DNA of 35,288 bases, taken from NCBI GenBank assembly GCA_021817985.1, contig JAKAFK010000038.1:1-35288 (forward strand), in the 5' to 3' direction. The DNA is from Pseudomonadota bacterium. GTDB lineage: Bacteria > Pseudomonadota > Gammaproteobacteria > Burkholderiales > JAKAFK01. How positions within the stretch are numbered: position 1 is the stretch's first letter; each line of letters starts with the position of its first letter. The notes beneath the pieces were generated by a model. It ran no database searches and was not told the origin of the DNA. It saw nothing but the letters and a program-made list of their open reading frames with translations. Of the stretch, positions 1 to 7,228 are shown piece by piece. Made by a program: the position numbers and the translations under genes.

Positions 1-263
1 ATTTTGACCATTCTGTTTTTCTTGCCAGCAATGCGATTGATCCGTTGAGCATGCTGCCGCCTTGGCTACGACGCACGTCCTTCGGGCAACCCACTGTGCT
101 GCCGAGTCGATGCATTGCAAGCCTTCATGCCTGAGGGCGGGCATGGCGTCTAGGGCATCGGGAAGGACCTCAGGGTCTCGGTCGGGGTTTTTCTGCTGGT
201 CGTCGGGTTGGCGACCCGAATGTTTCCTACCTTCATCCGATAGCCAGTAAAGGGAGATAGCCC
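1..263. other. Left edge, no gene supported
   Basis: No convincing coding region was found on either strand; the short open frames here lack a ribosome binding site and recognisable protein character. The last 20 bases hold the ribosome binding site (AGGGAG) of the universal stress gene that follows, so its promoter probably lies in this stretch, but no clear -35/-10 pair stands out. Confidence 0.5.
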
Positions 264-695
264 ATGTTCAAGCACATCCTTGTTCCTGTGGATGGCAGCC
301 AGACCGCCGACAAGGCATTGGTGCTCGCCTGCGACCTGGCGAAGGCGCACGGTGCGGCCTTGCGCATTGTGCATGTGCTTGACGAAAGCGCGATCGGTTG
401 GCTACCCGACTACCCGGCCGTCCGGCATGCACAGCGCGAGGTCGGCGAGCGCCTGCTTGCACGCGCGAAGCAAGATGCGGAGATATTGGGCGTCATTGCG
501 CAGACCGCCTTGCTGGAGATGGCTGCCGGCCGGCTCGCCACAGCGATTTCCGAGGATGCCTCCCGCTCCGGCGCGGATCTTATCGTGATGGGAACGCACG
601 GACGCAGGGGAGCGGACCGCCTGTTGCTGGGCAGCGTCGCCGATGGCGTCGTGCGTATCGCGACGATCCCCGTCCTGCTTGCGCGCGGAGAATGA
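264..695 (+). CDS. Universal stress protein, UspA family
   Basis: This 143-residue protein has the usual single-domain Usp length. It opens with the typical first strand (ILVPVDGS, Asp10) and ends with the ATP-binding signature G-2x-G-9x-G-S: Gly110, Gly113, Gly123 and Ser124. Such proteins are cytoplasmic dimers that bind ATP and help survival under stress; the client is unknown. The ATG is preceded at normal spacing by AGGGAG. It stands alone: the next 400 bases hold no gene. The family call is firm, but the specific role cannot be read from the sequence. Confidence 0.93.
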   Translation: MFKHILVPVDGSQTADKALVLACDLAKAHGAALRIVHVLDESAIGWLPDYPAVRHAQREVGERLLARAKQDAEILGVIAQTALLEMAAGRLATAISEDASRSGADLIVMGTHGRRGADRLLLGSVADGVVRIATIPVLLARGE

Positions 696-1105
696 ACGAG
701 CGTTGGCATCCCCGCGGCGCAGTGCGCGGAGGATGGGCATAGGGACGGACGCACGGCGGGATTGAATGCGGGTCTTCGGTACTGGATCAAAACCTTTTCA
801 GCCCGTCCGGGTCTGGCTCGTGCCCCTTTCTCCGAGGCGTCGCGGGAGGAGGCGGGCTCCGCTCGGGCGAAAAGCCGCAAAATTCTCCCGGGGTCCAAAA
901 GGAAACGTCCTTTCAGGTGACCGGGAATCTGCGCGGGTCAGGGGCGAGCAGCTCTCGAACAATGGGGAAGCCGATGCGCAAGGATAGCCCAGGGGCGTGG
1001 TGGCCTGGGAGAGAGATACCAGCAGCTTGATGCCGTGGCAAGTACGGAAAGCTTGGCCTGTTCAGGTCGGATAGGGTAGGACGTCGCCTCTGTGGCGCTC
1101 CACGG
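696..1105. other. Gene-free stretch
   Basis: I see no supported gene. The open frames that cross this GC-rich stretch on both strands are arginine- and proline-rich and look like compositional shadows. Several short inverted repeats are present, but none resembles a known RNA family or a clear terminator. Confidence 0.4.
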
Positions 1106-1381
1106 TTAGTGGAGGACGTCCCCCTTGGGGCCAGGGACAGGCGTGCCGACCGGGTCGTCGACCCCGTGGGCCTTGTCATCCCGGGCGGGTTCGTTCCTGA
1201 CTGTGCGGGCAGGCGCCGGCGCGATACTCCAGTTCATCACAAGGCCGTTTTCGACCACGGCCGTGAGCACGAGACCCCGATGGTCGCACCGGTGCTGCAC
1301 GTAACCACTAGGCCGGTCCGCGCGCAATTCACCCTGAAAAGCTTCCAGACAACGAGGGCATAGACTAAGGATTTGGATCAT
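1106..1381 (-). CDS. Small Cys/His-rich protein, possible zinc ribbon
   Basis: A 91-residue protein read from the ATG at 1381. Its first 40 residues carry CPRC (Cys8, Cys11) and HRCDH (His30, Cys32, His34), a spacing that could hold one zinc ion. A hydrophobic strand-like stretch follows and the tail is polar. A run of seven G just before the ATG could act as a weak ribosome binding site. I do not recognise the family and assign no function. The ordered Cys/His pattern argues for a real gene, while the arginine-rich tail and isolated position argue for caution. A longer start at 1408 is possible but less likely. Confidence 0.45.
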   Translation of the reverse strand: MIQILSLCPRCLEAFQGELRADRPSGYVQHRCDHRGLVLTAVVENGLVMNWSIAPAPARTVRNEPARDDKAHGVDDPVGTPVPGPKGDVLH

Positions 1382-1510
1382 CGCCCCCCCCGAAAGCCAA
1401 GGCGGCATGCGGCCGTTCGTTCATTTTCCCTCCCGGATCGGAACCATGCCGCGCGTTGTTCGAGTAACGTCTTCTGAGCGGCAGGTTACAGTATGTTTTT
1501 ATGACATTTA

Positions 1511-1539
1511 TTGACAGCGTGTTACATTTGGACTATGTT
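1511..1539 (+). promoter_or_regulatory. Candidate sigma-70 promoter
   Basis: A perfect -35 (TTGACA, 1511-1516) is separated by 17 bp from TATGTT (1534-1539), which matches four of six bases of the -10 consensus. It would transcribe rightward into the PAS-sigma gene, leaving a leader of about 170 bases. The local sequence is clearly more AT-rich than its surroundings. Confidence 0.5.
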
Positions 1540-1715
1540 AAGCGACCGTTCGAGTAAATCACTCGATTCGCGGCGCTCCACATGGTGCCATGCACCTCGC
1601 GCCCGAATGGTGACGTCTTTCCGACACACAACAATAAGCCTCATTGTCGCATATCGGCGCAAAGCTGGCTGAAAAAAAAAGAACGACGTGCGGGGCCTAG
1701 GGGAGGGGAGGGGAG

Positions 1716-2660
1716 ATGACATTGCCAGTACCGACCTTTGATTTATTCTGCGCGGCGCTGGGCGATTCACCGAAGCCCAAGTTTGCCGTTTCCAGATCCC
1801 GTTTCGAATACCTGAACAAGGCGGCGTTGTCGTTGTTCGGGGCGAGCTCGGAAGAACAGTTGCTCGGGCGGCCCATAATCGAGCGCATCCACCCGATTGA
1901 CCGCAGTGCCGTCTCCGAATGGATCACGCACCTTCATGAGAGGCGGATCCTAATCCCGCATCGGCATCGATACCTTCGGCTCGACGGAACGGCTATCCAC
2001 GTTGAGGCCTCCGCGGTGCCGCTCCACTTTGGCAGCGAGCCTGGTGGCTTCGTCTGCGTGCGCGACCTCAAAAAAGATCAGTACGGCGAGAGAGGGCGAA
2101 AGCATCGCATTGTGCCCGATGATGGGGCCGACGTCGCACATCGCCTTTCGCTTGAAAGATATTTTCGCGCCGAGGAGGATGCGCTCGGACCTTGCGCCAT
2201 GGCTGCATCAAAAGATCATGAGCTTGCCCGATCTGCCGCGGCAGGTGACTTTGCAGCGGGGCGCCGGTTGCTTGCCAAGACCATGGGTCTCGTCGTGTGC
2301 ATCGCGAGGCGTTATGCCGAGTCTGGCCTGCCGCTGCGCGAGCTTATCGGATCGGGGAATACCGCGCTGATCCGGGCGCTGCAGACGTTTGATCCTGACC
2401 GCGCCATCGTATTTTCCGTCTATGCCGGATGGCAGGTGATTCAAGGCATCGAGTGGACGCAAGCGCAACGCCATTCTCCGGCTCGGTTGCTTGGCGAGAC
2501 GCTCAGAGAGACGAATGCCTGCCTCCGTGCCCGACGCTATCTGGCGGCGAACGGCTATCCGCAGCCCGAGGCGGAAGAGATCGCGTACCTCGTCCGAAGC
2601 CCTGTCGGTCGCGTGCGGCGGGTTCTGGACCTTGACGGCCGGTTGGCAGACATCGGCTGA
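1716..2660 (+). CDS. PAS domain fused to a sigma-70-like factor without region 4
   Basis: This 314-residue protein joins two modules. Residues about 25 to 118 form a PAS sensory domain (NKAALSLFGASSEEQLLGRP, then HPIDR and RYLRLDGT). Residues about 165 to 255 match sigma-70 regions 1.2 and 2: the VVCIARRYAESGLPLRELI core-binding helix, then FDPDRAIVFSVYAGW. Residues 260 to 306 look like region 3 (EAEEIAYLVRSPVGRVRRVL). The protein then ends, so region 4, which reads the -35 element, is missing. In the promoter-melting helix the usual paired Trp is W-Q (Trp239, Gln240). It may act as an alternative sigma or as a sensor that competes for core RNA polymerase. The ATG has a strong GGGGAG ribosome binding site. 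Domain calls are firm; the role is inference. Confidence 0.85.
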   Translation: MTLPVPTFDLFCAALGDSPKPKFAVSRSRFEYLNKAALSLFGASSEEQLLGRPIIERIHPIDRSAVSEWITHLHERRILIPHRHRYLRLDGTAIHVEASAVPLHFGSEPGGFVCVRDLKKDQYGERGRKHRIVPDDGADVAHRLSLERYFRAEEDALGPCAMAASKDHELARSAAAGDFAAGRRLLAKTMGLVVCIARRYAESGLPLRELIGSGNTALIRALQTFDPDRAIVFSVYAGWQVIQGIEWTQAQRHSPARLLGETLRETNACLRARRYLAANGYPQPEAEEIAYLVRSPVGRVRRVLDLDGRLADIG

Positions 2661-2708
2661 AGCCAGGCGATAACCCAGTCATTTGAGGCCTTTGGGTATC
2701 CGCGTCCT

Positions 2709-2722
2709 CGACCTGGACTCGA
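2709..2722. repeat. 14-bp direct repeat matching the tRNA-Asn fragment
   Basis: CGACCTGGACTCGA occurs here and again at 3788-3801 inside the tRNA-Asn remnant. The two copies bracket the NERD gene and the integrase remnant. It could be a decayed second attachment site, or chance. The rest of the interval 2661-2902 holds no gene beyond the AAGGAGG ribosome binding site of the NERD gene. Confidence 0.35.
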
Positions 2723-2902
2723 CCCAATGGAACTGTGCCTTTCCGTTGATGAGCGATAATTAACCGGCTACGCTCCGGGCGTGATTAAGACCCTTTGCGG
2801 CAAGGGCATGGAATGCTTCTATTGCACTGGCCGCATGGCGGGAATACAGCCGCGCCACACCGGATGGAATAGTCCCGAGAATATTAATAAGGAGGCAGCG
2901 CG

Positions 2903-3613
2903 ATGTCCCTGACATCCCTATTGAAGGGCTTCGTCGGCGAGGCGATGGGCAGCTTGGCGGGCAAGCTGTTCCTAGACAAGGAGACCTATCGCTCCCTGAA
3001 CAACGTCACGCTGAACACCAGCAACGGCACGACGCAAATTGACCACGTCATTGTCTCTCGCTTCGGCATCTTTGTGGTTGAGGCGAAGAATTACCAGGGG
3101 TGGATTTTCGGGGGCGAAAAGCAGGCCGAATGGACGCAATCCCTGCCCGGCGGTAAGAAGTTCAAGTTCCAGAATCCGTTGCGACAGAACTATCGACACA
3201 TCAAGGCCCTATCGGAGTTTCTGGGCCTGCCGGTGGATAAGTTCTACTCGGTAGTGATGTTCTGGGGCGAGAGCAAGTTCAAAACCGAAATGCCGTCGAA
3301 CGTGATGTCGAGCGGCTATGCGACCTACATCAAGGGCAAGACCGAGGTGCTGTTCTGCGACGAGGAAGTCGGGCAAATGGTCGAGGCCCTACAGACCGGA
3401 CGGTTGCCCACGGGCCTCTTTAAGGGCCTGGAGACACGGCGCCAACACCTGGACTCGTTGAAGGAGCGCCACGAGAGCACGACCCGCTGCCCGAAATGCG
3501 GGGCCGACCTGATGGAGCGACTGGTGAAGTCAGGGGAGCGGGCAGGCCAGAAATTTCTGGGGTGTTCTGCGTTTCCAAAATGTCGGTTTACCAAGCCCAT
3601 GAGCTCAGACTAG
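2903..3613 (+). CDS. NERD-domain protein with topoisomerase-type zinc ribbon
   Basis: A 236-residue protein. Residues about 25 to 135 form a NERD (nuclease-related) domain: the strand-turn-strand QIDHVIVSRFGIFVVEAK gives the expected Asp47, Glu60 and Lys62. Residues 196 to 231 form a four-Cys zinc ribbon like those at the C terminus of topoisomerase I (Cys196, Cys199, Cys221, Cys227). This suggests DNA binding and perhaps cleavage in the cytoplasm. NERD proteins are common on mobile elements and in defence regions, but substrate and role are unknown. AAGGAGG lies about 10 bases before the ATG. The last codons overlap the start of the integrase remnant in another frame, so the gene was probably joined to it by a past rearrangement. 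Confidence 0.88.
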   Translation: MSLTSLLKGFVGEAMGSLAGKLFLDKETYRSLNNVTLNTSNGTTQIDHVIVSRFGIFVVEAKNYQGWIFGGEKQAEWTQSLPGGKKFKFQNPLRQNYRHIKALSEFLGLPVDKFYSVVMFWGESKFKTEMPSNVMSSGYATYIKGKTEVLFCDEEVGQMVEALQTGRLPTGLFKGLETRRQHLDSLKERHESTTRCPKCGADLMERLVKSGERAGQKFLGCSAFPKCRFTKPMSSD

Positions 3614-3821
3614 CCAAGCTTCTCGGCCAAGCATGAAGTCGGTTGAGCGTTATGCACATCTCGCCCCGGATCATCTGGCGAACGCGGCGGCGCGGTTGGA
3701 AGTCGTGGTTTCTGGGTCCGATTTGGCTACGGACGGGGGAAATAGAAAAGGCCTGCATCGCTGCAAGCCTTTAGTTGTTTGGCTCCCCGACCTGGACTCG
3801 AACCAGGGACCTGCGGATTAA
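3601..3821 (+). pseudogene. 3' remnant of a tyrosine integrase, frameshifted
   Basis: Only the last part of the catalytic domain is left. From 3601 one frame reads ELRLAKLLGQA, the usual LGH-box region of tyrosine recombinases. A single-base shift near 3632 then moves to a frame reading SMKSVERYAHLAPDHLANAA, which holds the catalytic tyrosine (ERYAHL). The frame runs on through a hairpin into the tRNA-Asn fragment and stops inside it at 3819-3821, as often happens for integrases encoded next to their own attachment site. The N-terminal two thirds, including the first catalytic arginine, are gone. It belonged to an element older than the one whose integrase lies at 5905. Confidence 0.75.
3747..3772 (-). 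terminator. Hairpin terminator behind the tRNA-Asn fragment
   Basis: An 11-bp stem with one mismatch (AAAGGCCTGCA against TGCAAGCCTTT) and a four-base loop is followed on the minus strand by a T-rich run (TTTTCTATTT). It sits just past the tRNA 3' CCA end, where a tRNA terminator is expected. Confidence 0.6.
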
Positions 3822-3824
3822 CAG
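3780..3824 (-). other. 3' half of tRNA-Asn(GTT), candidate attachment site
   Basis: On the minus strand these 45 bases match the anticodon arm (CTGTTAATC, anticodon GTT), variable loop, T arm (GGTTCGAGTCC) and acceptor end with CCA of tRNA-Asn. The 5' half (acceptor 5' strand and D arm) is absent on the 3825 side, so this is not a working tRNA. A 3' tRNA fragment beside an integrase 3' end is the usual footprint of site-specific integration. Which side was chromosome and which element cannot be decided here, because an IS remnant replaces the flank. Confidence 0.82.
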
Positions 3825-4025
3825 GCCATTATAATAGGGCCTATAAAACAATATGCTAGCCCGTTTTCTGCTTCGCAATTCGGAAAAAACGGCACCTCTG
3901 GAAGCCAATAACGGCACGGCGGTGTTGCGGATTGCGGAGTGAAATGCGCAGTTGTTTCGCGCATTTTGTGCGCGCCAATAATCTCGATAGTTGGACGGAG
4001 CCGCTACGCGGAGGAGAACGACGCA

Positions 4026-4325
4026 GTGTGATAATGTCACGTTCCATGCGGGCTTCCGCCAACTCCTTGCGCAACCGGGCATTCTCAACTTCCAACTCCG
4101 CCGCCGAACGAGCCCCGGGAGCCGCAGCGCCTGCCTTCCCCTTGGCCGCCACCACCCAGTTCGCCAATGTCCCCTTGGAAATGGCCAGCCGCTTCGCTGC
4201 CTCCCCTTGCGACAACCCTTACTCCAACACCAATTTGACCGCCTCGGCACGAAACTCCGGCGTGTATTGCTGCAGCTTTCTCATGATTCCTCCTTCTCGG
4301 TTAGTGTACCAAGTTGGAGTGTCCA
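4026..4325 (-). mobile_element. IS3-type insertion sequence remnant (one end plus decayed orfA)
   Basis: On the minus strand the probable IS end begins with TGGACACTCCAACTTGG near 4325, followed by an orfA that starts at 4284. Codon 22 is a TAA stop (4219-4221), where relatives of this sequence have CAA. Reading then continues as SQGEAAKRLAISKGTLANWV, the OrfA helix-turn-helix, and through the leucine-zipper region to ARMERDII, where similarity breaks near 4029. orfB, which carries the DDE catalytic residues, and the second IS end are missing, so the element is dead. The stretch 3825-4025 to its left holds no recognisable gene. Confidence 0.8.
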
Positions 4326-4332
4326 TTTTTAT

Positions 4333-4627
4333 CAGGCTACCTCAAGCCGCGCTTCGATCATCCCCAGCTCCTGCAGGCCATACGAACGATCTGGTTGGCC
4401 AGCGACCAGATGTGCTCCAAGAAGCTGAAGGCTGCACTGCCACTCTGGATTCCCCACTATGAAGCCGAATACGGCCCTCTGGAGCCGGCCGTGAAGGCGC
4501 TGCTCGAGGAGATCTCAACCTCCACGCTGGATCGACTGCTCAAACCCATCCGGGTGGAGATGCCCGGTAAGGGCCTGTCAGGCACCAAGCCAGGAACATT
4601 GCTCAAGAACCAGATCCCCATTCGCAC
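4333..4627 (+). pseudogene. Transposase fragment, first part (interrupted gene)
   Basis: The frame reading GYLKPRFDHPQLLQAI, then CSKKLKAALPLWIPHYE and STSTLDRLLKPIR, resembles the region just before the catalytic core of large rve-type (DDE integrase fold) transposases. The start is missing because the IS3 remnant abuts it. The frame breaks at IPIRT (4627); its continuation is found 1.04 kb downstream at 5669. The two parts together still lack both ends of the protein. Confidence 0.7.
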
Positions 4628-4756
4628 ATGGCGGCTACGGGATCGAATACTTACCAGAACCATCGGGCGGGTTCCCGTCGATTCGGTGGTGGTATGCATA
4701 AAAATGTGCGCCGCTCCCCAGCCTGCCTCCGAAAATAACGATTATAATTGCGAACC

Positions 4757-5650
4757 ATGAGCACCACACACGTTCGCCTAACATACGATGGCTTGGCACT
4801 GGCGGGACACACGATGGATGTCCGCTCTCTTGCCCCAGCCCTCCTGGCTTTCGGCGACTTGTGCGAAGAAACAGGAAAGCTACTCTTCGGGCAAGATGTT
4901 GACACTCGCGTAGAGGTAAAGGCTAGCTTCCGTAGCGGCTCTTTTGGTATCGATCTATCCGTTGCCCCACAGCTAGTACAGCAGGTAATACAGTGGCTTT
5001 CCGGCAACGACGCCACCGCCGTTTCAAACGGTGCCGCAATTGTCGGCGCAATAGGCACATTTGGCGGAGGGCTTATTGCTGTTCTGCGCTGGCTAAAGAA
5101 TCGCCGCATCAAACGGGTTGAGGTCGTACCGGATGGTCGGCGCATCATTACTGAGGATGACGACAGCATTGTGGTGGAAGAGCGAATAATCTTCTTGCTC
5201 CAAAGCCGCACTGTCAGAACGTCTTTGCAACAGGTTGTCCGCCCCATCGAAAGCGATGGTATAGACACGGTAGCATTTGGCACCGACGAACACGTCGAAA
5301 CGGTAATTGCGCGACCAGAGGCCGCATGGTTCCATGTACCCCCACCGGAAGACGCATTGCTTGCCGACGACACGCGAATGATGTCGTTCTCAATTGTCAG
5401 CGTCTCCTTCAAAGAAGATAACAAATGGAGGCTATCTGACGGCCAGAACTCTCTTTATGTCACCATGGCCGACAACGAGTTTCTGGATAGGGTGAACCGG
5501 AATCTCGAACGGTTTGCCAAGGGCGATATATTGAAGGCGGAGACCCGCATTTCGCAGTGGCAGACCACAGAAGGTCTTAAGACAGAATATACAATTTTAC
5601 GCGTTATCGAACACCGCCCCGGGGTCCCGCAAATTCATTTGCCGATTTGA
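4757..5650 (+). CDS. Unknown protein with one membrane segment, nested in a transposase gene
   Basis: This 297-residue protein has an N-terminal domain (residues 5 to 75, with the pattern YDGLALAGHTMDVRSLAPAL) similar in style to conserved proteins often listed as domains of unknown function. A hydrophobic, glycine-rich helix spans about residues 92 to 112, followed by a basic NRRIKR stretch and a C-terminal beta-rich domain. I assign no function. It is the only gene on a 1.04 kb insert flanked by CGCAC. ATG 4757 is chosen over an upstream TTG at 4748; no good ribosome binding site is visible for either. The DNA is more AT-rich than its neighbours, which suggests transfer. Confidence 0.75.
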   Translation: MSTTHVRLTYDGLALAGHTMDVRSLAPALLAFGDLCEETGKLLFGQDVDTRVEVKASFRSGSFGIDLSVAPQLVQQVIQWLSGNDATAVSNGAAIVGAIGTFGGGLIAVLRWLKNRRIKRVEVVPDGRRIITEDDDSIVVEERIIFLLQSRTVRTSLQQVVRPIESDGIDTVAFGTDEHVETVIARPEAAWFHVPPPEDALLADDTRMMSFSIVSVSFKEDNKWRLSDGQNSLYVTMADNEFLDRVNRNLERFAKGDILKAETRISQWQTTEGLKTEYTILRVIEHRPGVPQIHLPI

Positions 5651-5668
5651 CGTACTCGCGCTGACTGG

Positions 5669-5818
5669 CGCACCGACAACTGGGACATCTCGCAGCCCGG
5701 CTTTGTTGAGGCGGACACGGTGGCCCATTGCGGCAACTCACTCGCCGCGCCCGGGTACGCCTGGGTGTCTTGCTTTTCGGGCTTCCTCGGCGCAGTCATT
5801 GGGATAACGCGGAGGGGC
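5669..5818 (+). pseudogene. Transposase fragment, second part
   Basis: The frame reads RTDNWDISQPGFVEADTVAHCG, which holds the first catalytic Asp region (FVEADTVAHCG) of the same rve-type transposase whose earlier part ends at 4627. Joining the two at the shared CGCAC restores IPIRTDNWD. The reading frame continues to about 5815 and then loses similarity, so the rest of the catalytic core is deleted, probably at the left border of the integrase-bearing element. Confidence 0.7.
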
Positions 5819-5850
5819 CGTAGAGCATGATTTCGGAAGTCCGCTACGGC
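5817..5850. repeat. Inverted repeat between transposase remnant and integrase
   Basis: GCCGTAG (5817-5823) and CTACGGC (5844-5850) form a perfect 7-bp inverted repeat spaced by 20 bases. It lies at the place where the left end of the integrase-bearing element is expected, just past the integrase stop side. It might be part of the attachment site or an arm-binding site. There is no T-run to make it a terminator. Confidence 0.3.
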
Positions 5851-5904
5851 GTCAGAGCATTGCGGGACCAGTCTGCACGGCCCGCCCCAGGCTAAATAAT
5901 TGGC

Positions 5905-6972
5905 CTATTTTGTGGGTTTTACCTTGTCGCCGAGACGCACATAATGCTCGGTCATGGTGACAGATCCGTGCCCGAGCTGGCGCCTTGCGTCGAGGATGCC
6001 GGCCGAATCCGCTTTGTCGGTCCCGGCTTTCGCGCGCAGGTCGCGAAATTGGAAGGCCTTGATGAGTGGCTTCAGGGTTTCGTCGGCATGCTCCGCCGCT
6101 GCGGCCCGCGCCTTTTCGAAGGCATTGTCGAGGGCGCAGTAGGTGAGCGACTGTCCATAGCTGTTTACGAGCAGCTTGAGAGTGCGAACTTTGAACTGGC
6201 GCTTTCGTTCGTTAATGCGGTCGATGAGCTTGCCCAGCTCGTTTTGCGTGCCGTCCTCGTTGAGGAGGGAGATCCGCAGGCGTGCGCCGGTCTTGTTCTG
6301 GGTGATCGCCAGTTCGTTTTCGCGGATATCCGTCTCCGACATCTTCACGACATCGGCCGGGCGTTGCCCGGTGAGATAGGCCAGATCCATTGCGTCGCGA
6401 ACGCTTGGATTTGCATAAGCGTAGACCGCACGGAACACCTGGTCATCGATATAGATGTCCCGCCGCCCGGTTTCCTTGAAGCCCTTCACTCCACGGCAAG
6501 GGTTGTCCCGTGCGGTCAACCCGCGTTCGCGGCTGAAGTTCCATATGGCCGAGAATAGCGCCTTCTCGCGGTTTGCGCGCACCTTGGCGGTTTTTCCGCG
6601 CCAGTCCATGTATTGGCGGATGTGGATTGGTTCGATCCGATCGAGGGGGGCGGGCGGGTTGTCGAAAAACTGGTACAGGTGCCCCAGCTCGGCCAGATTG
6701 TCCTTGCGGGTGCGGGCGGCTTTGCCGGGCAGCGCTTCCTTGACATAGCGCTCGGCCGCATACCGGAAGGTAATGATCTCGACATGTCGCGGCGCGGCAT
6801 CGATCTCAAGCTCGGCCCATTTCTTCACCGCCATCGGATAGTCATCGCCCAGCGGGATCTCATGCCGCGGTTTCTTGCCGGTGTCGTAATAGTAATAGAC
6901 CTTCCCGCTGCGCTGCTTTCTGGCGCGCAGCCCTTTGGGCAGGTTGTTGTTGACGCTGGGTTTCCGCCCCAT
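5905..6972 (-). CDS. int: Tyrosine-type integrase (site-specific recombinase)
   Basis: This 355-residue protein has the full tyrosine recombinase layout: a basic N-terminal arm-binding region, a SAM-like core-binding domain (residues about 65 to 155), and a catalytic domain with Arg204 (TGQRPAD), Lys227, Arg313 (FRDLRAKAGT), His335 (LGHGS) and Tyr344 (TEHYVR). The first His of the HxxR box is Arg310, as is common in this phage and island subgroup. It should integrate and excise the element that extends to its right. It is the last gene of the minus-strand operon starting at 9928 and begins 9 bases past the DUF4224 gene stop, so its level is probably set by the repressor-controlled promoter upstream. 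Complete, with no damage seen. Confidence 0.95.
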   Translation of the reverse strand: MGRKPSVNNNLPKGLRARKQRSGKVYYYYDTGKKPRHEIPLGDDYPMAVKKWAELEIDAAPRHVEIITFRYAAERYVKEALPGKAARTRKDNLAELGHLYQFFDNPPAPLDRIEPIHIRQYMDWRGKTAKVRANREKALFSAIWNFSRERGLTARDNPCRGVKGFKETGRRDIYIDDQVFRAVYAYANPSVRDAMDLAYLTGQRPADVVKMSETDIRENELAITQNKTGARLRISLLNEDGTQNELGKLIDRINERKRQFKVRTLKLLVNSYGQSLTYCALDNAFEKARAAAAEHADETLKPLIKAFQFRDLRAKAGTDKADSAGILDARRQLGHGSVTMTEHYVRLGDKVKPTK

Positions 6973-6981
6973 CTTTCTCTG

Positions 6982-7206
6982 TCATGCCCGCAGCACAGCC
7001 GGGCTCCATTCCCTGGGTTCCGTTTTGGATTCCGCTTGCCGCCCTTCGATTGCCGCTCGCGTGACTACCGGCCGGCCGGCGGCGTTGACGAAGAAGGGTA
7101 TCCCCATCTGGCGCAGCGCGTCAATCTGCCGTTGGCATCGGGTCTTCCCCTTCGCGCCCCCCTTGATTCCCGTGAGGGTGGCGAGGTCGTCGGCGGTTAG
7201 AAACAT
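6982..7206 (-). CDS. DUF4224-type small protein, likely integrase partner
   Basis: A 74-residue protein reading MFLTADDLATLTG, then RQIDALRQMGIPFFVNAAGRPVVTR. This is the pattern of DUF4224 proteins, which are typically encoded directly before a phage-type integrase. The fold looks like a small winged or helix-turn-helix DNA-binding unit, so a role as directionality factor or integrase regulator is plausible but inferred. ATG 7206 is preferred over the TTG at 7227 because it starts on the conserved MFLT and has AGGA upstream. Only 9 bases separate its stop from the integrase start, which implies co-translation. Confidence 0.8.
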   Translation of the reverse strand: MFLTADDLATLTGIKGGAKGKTRCQRQIDALRQMGIPFFVNAAGRPVVTRAAIEGRQAESKTEPREWSPAVLRA

Positions 7207-7228
7207 GGCGTGCGATCCTGCGTCCAAG

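Noticed and set aside
410-898. Long minus-strand open frame over the universal stress gene
   Set aside because: Arginine/alanine-rich shadow of the plus-strand gene, with no ribosome binding site and no domain.
700-1105. Structured RNA such as a riboswitch or RNase P RNA
   Set aside because: GC-rich hairpins are present but no conserved core of a known RNA family could be matched by eye.
3780-3824. Complete tRNA-Asn gene
   Set aside because: The 5' acceptor strand and D arm are absent, so only a 3' half is present.
3771-4250. Minus-strand frame ending in RSLVRVQVGEP
   Set aside because: A common artefact of reading through a tRNA 3' end; the real content is the IS3 orfA in another frame and the tRNA fragment.
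5817-5850. Terminator after the integrase gene
   Set aside because: The inverted repeat has a 20-base loop and no T-run on either side; kept only as an inverted repeat.
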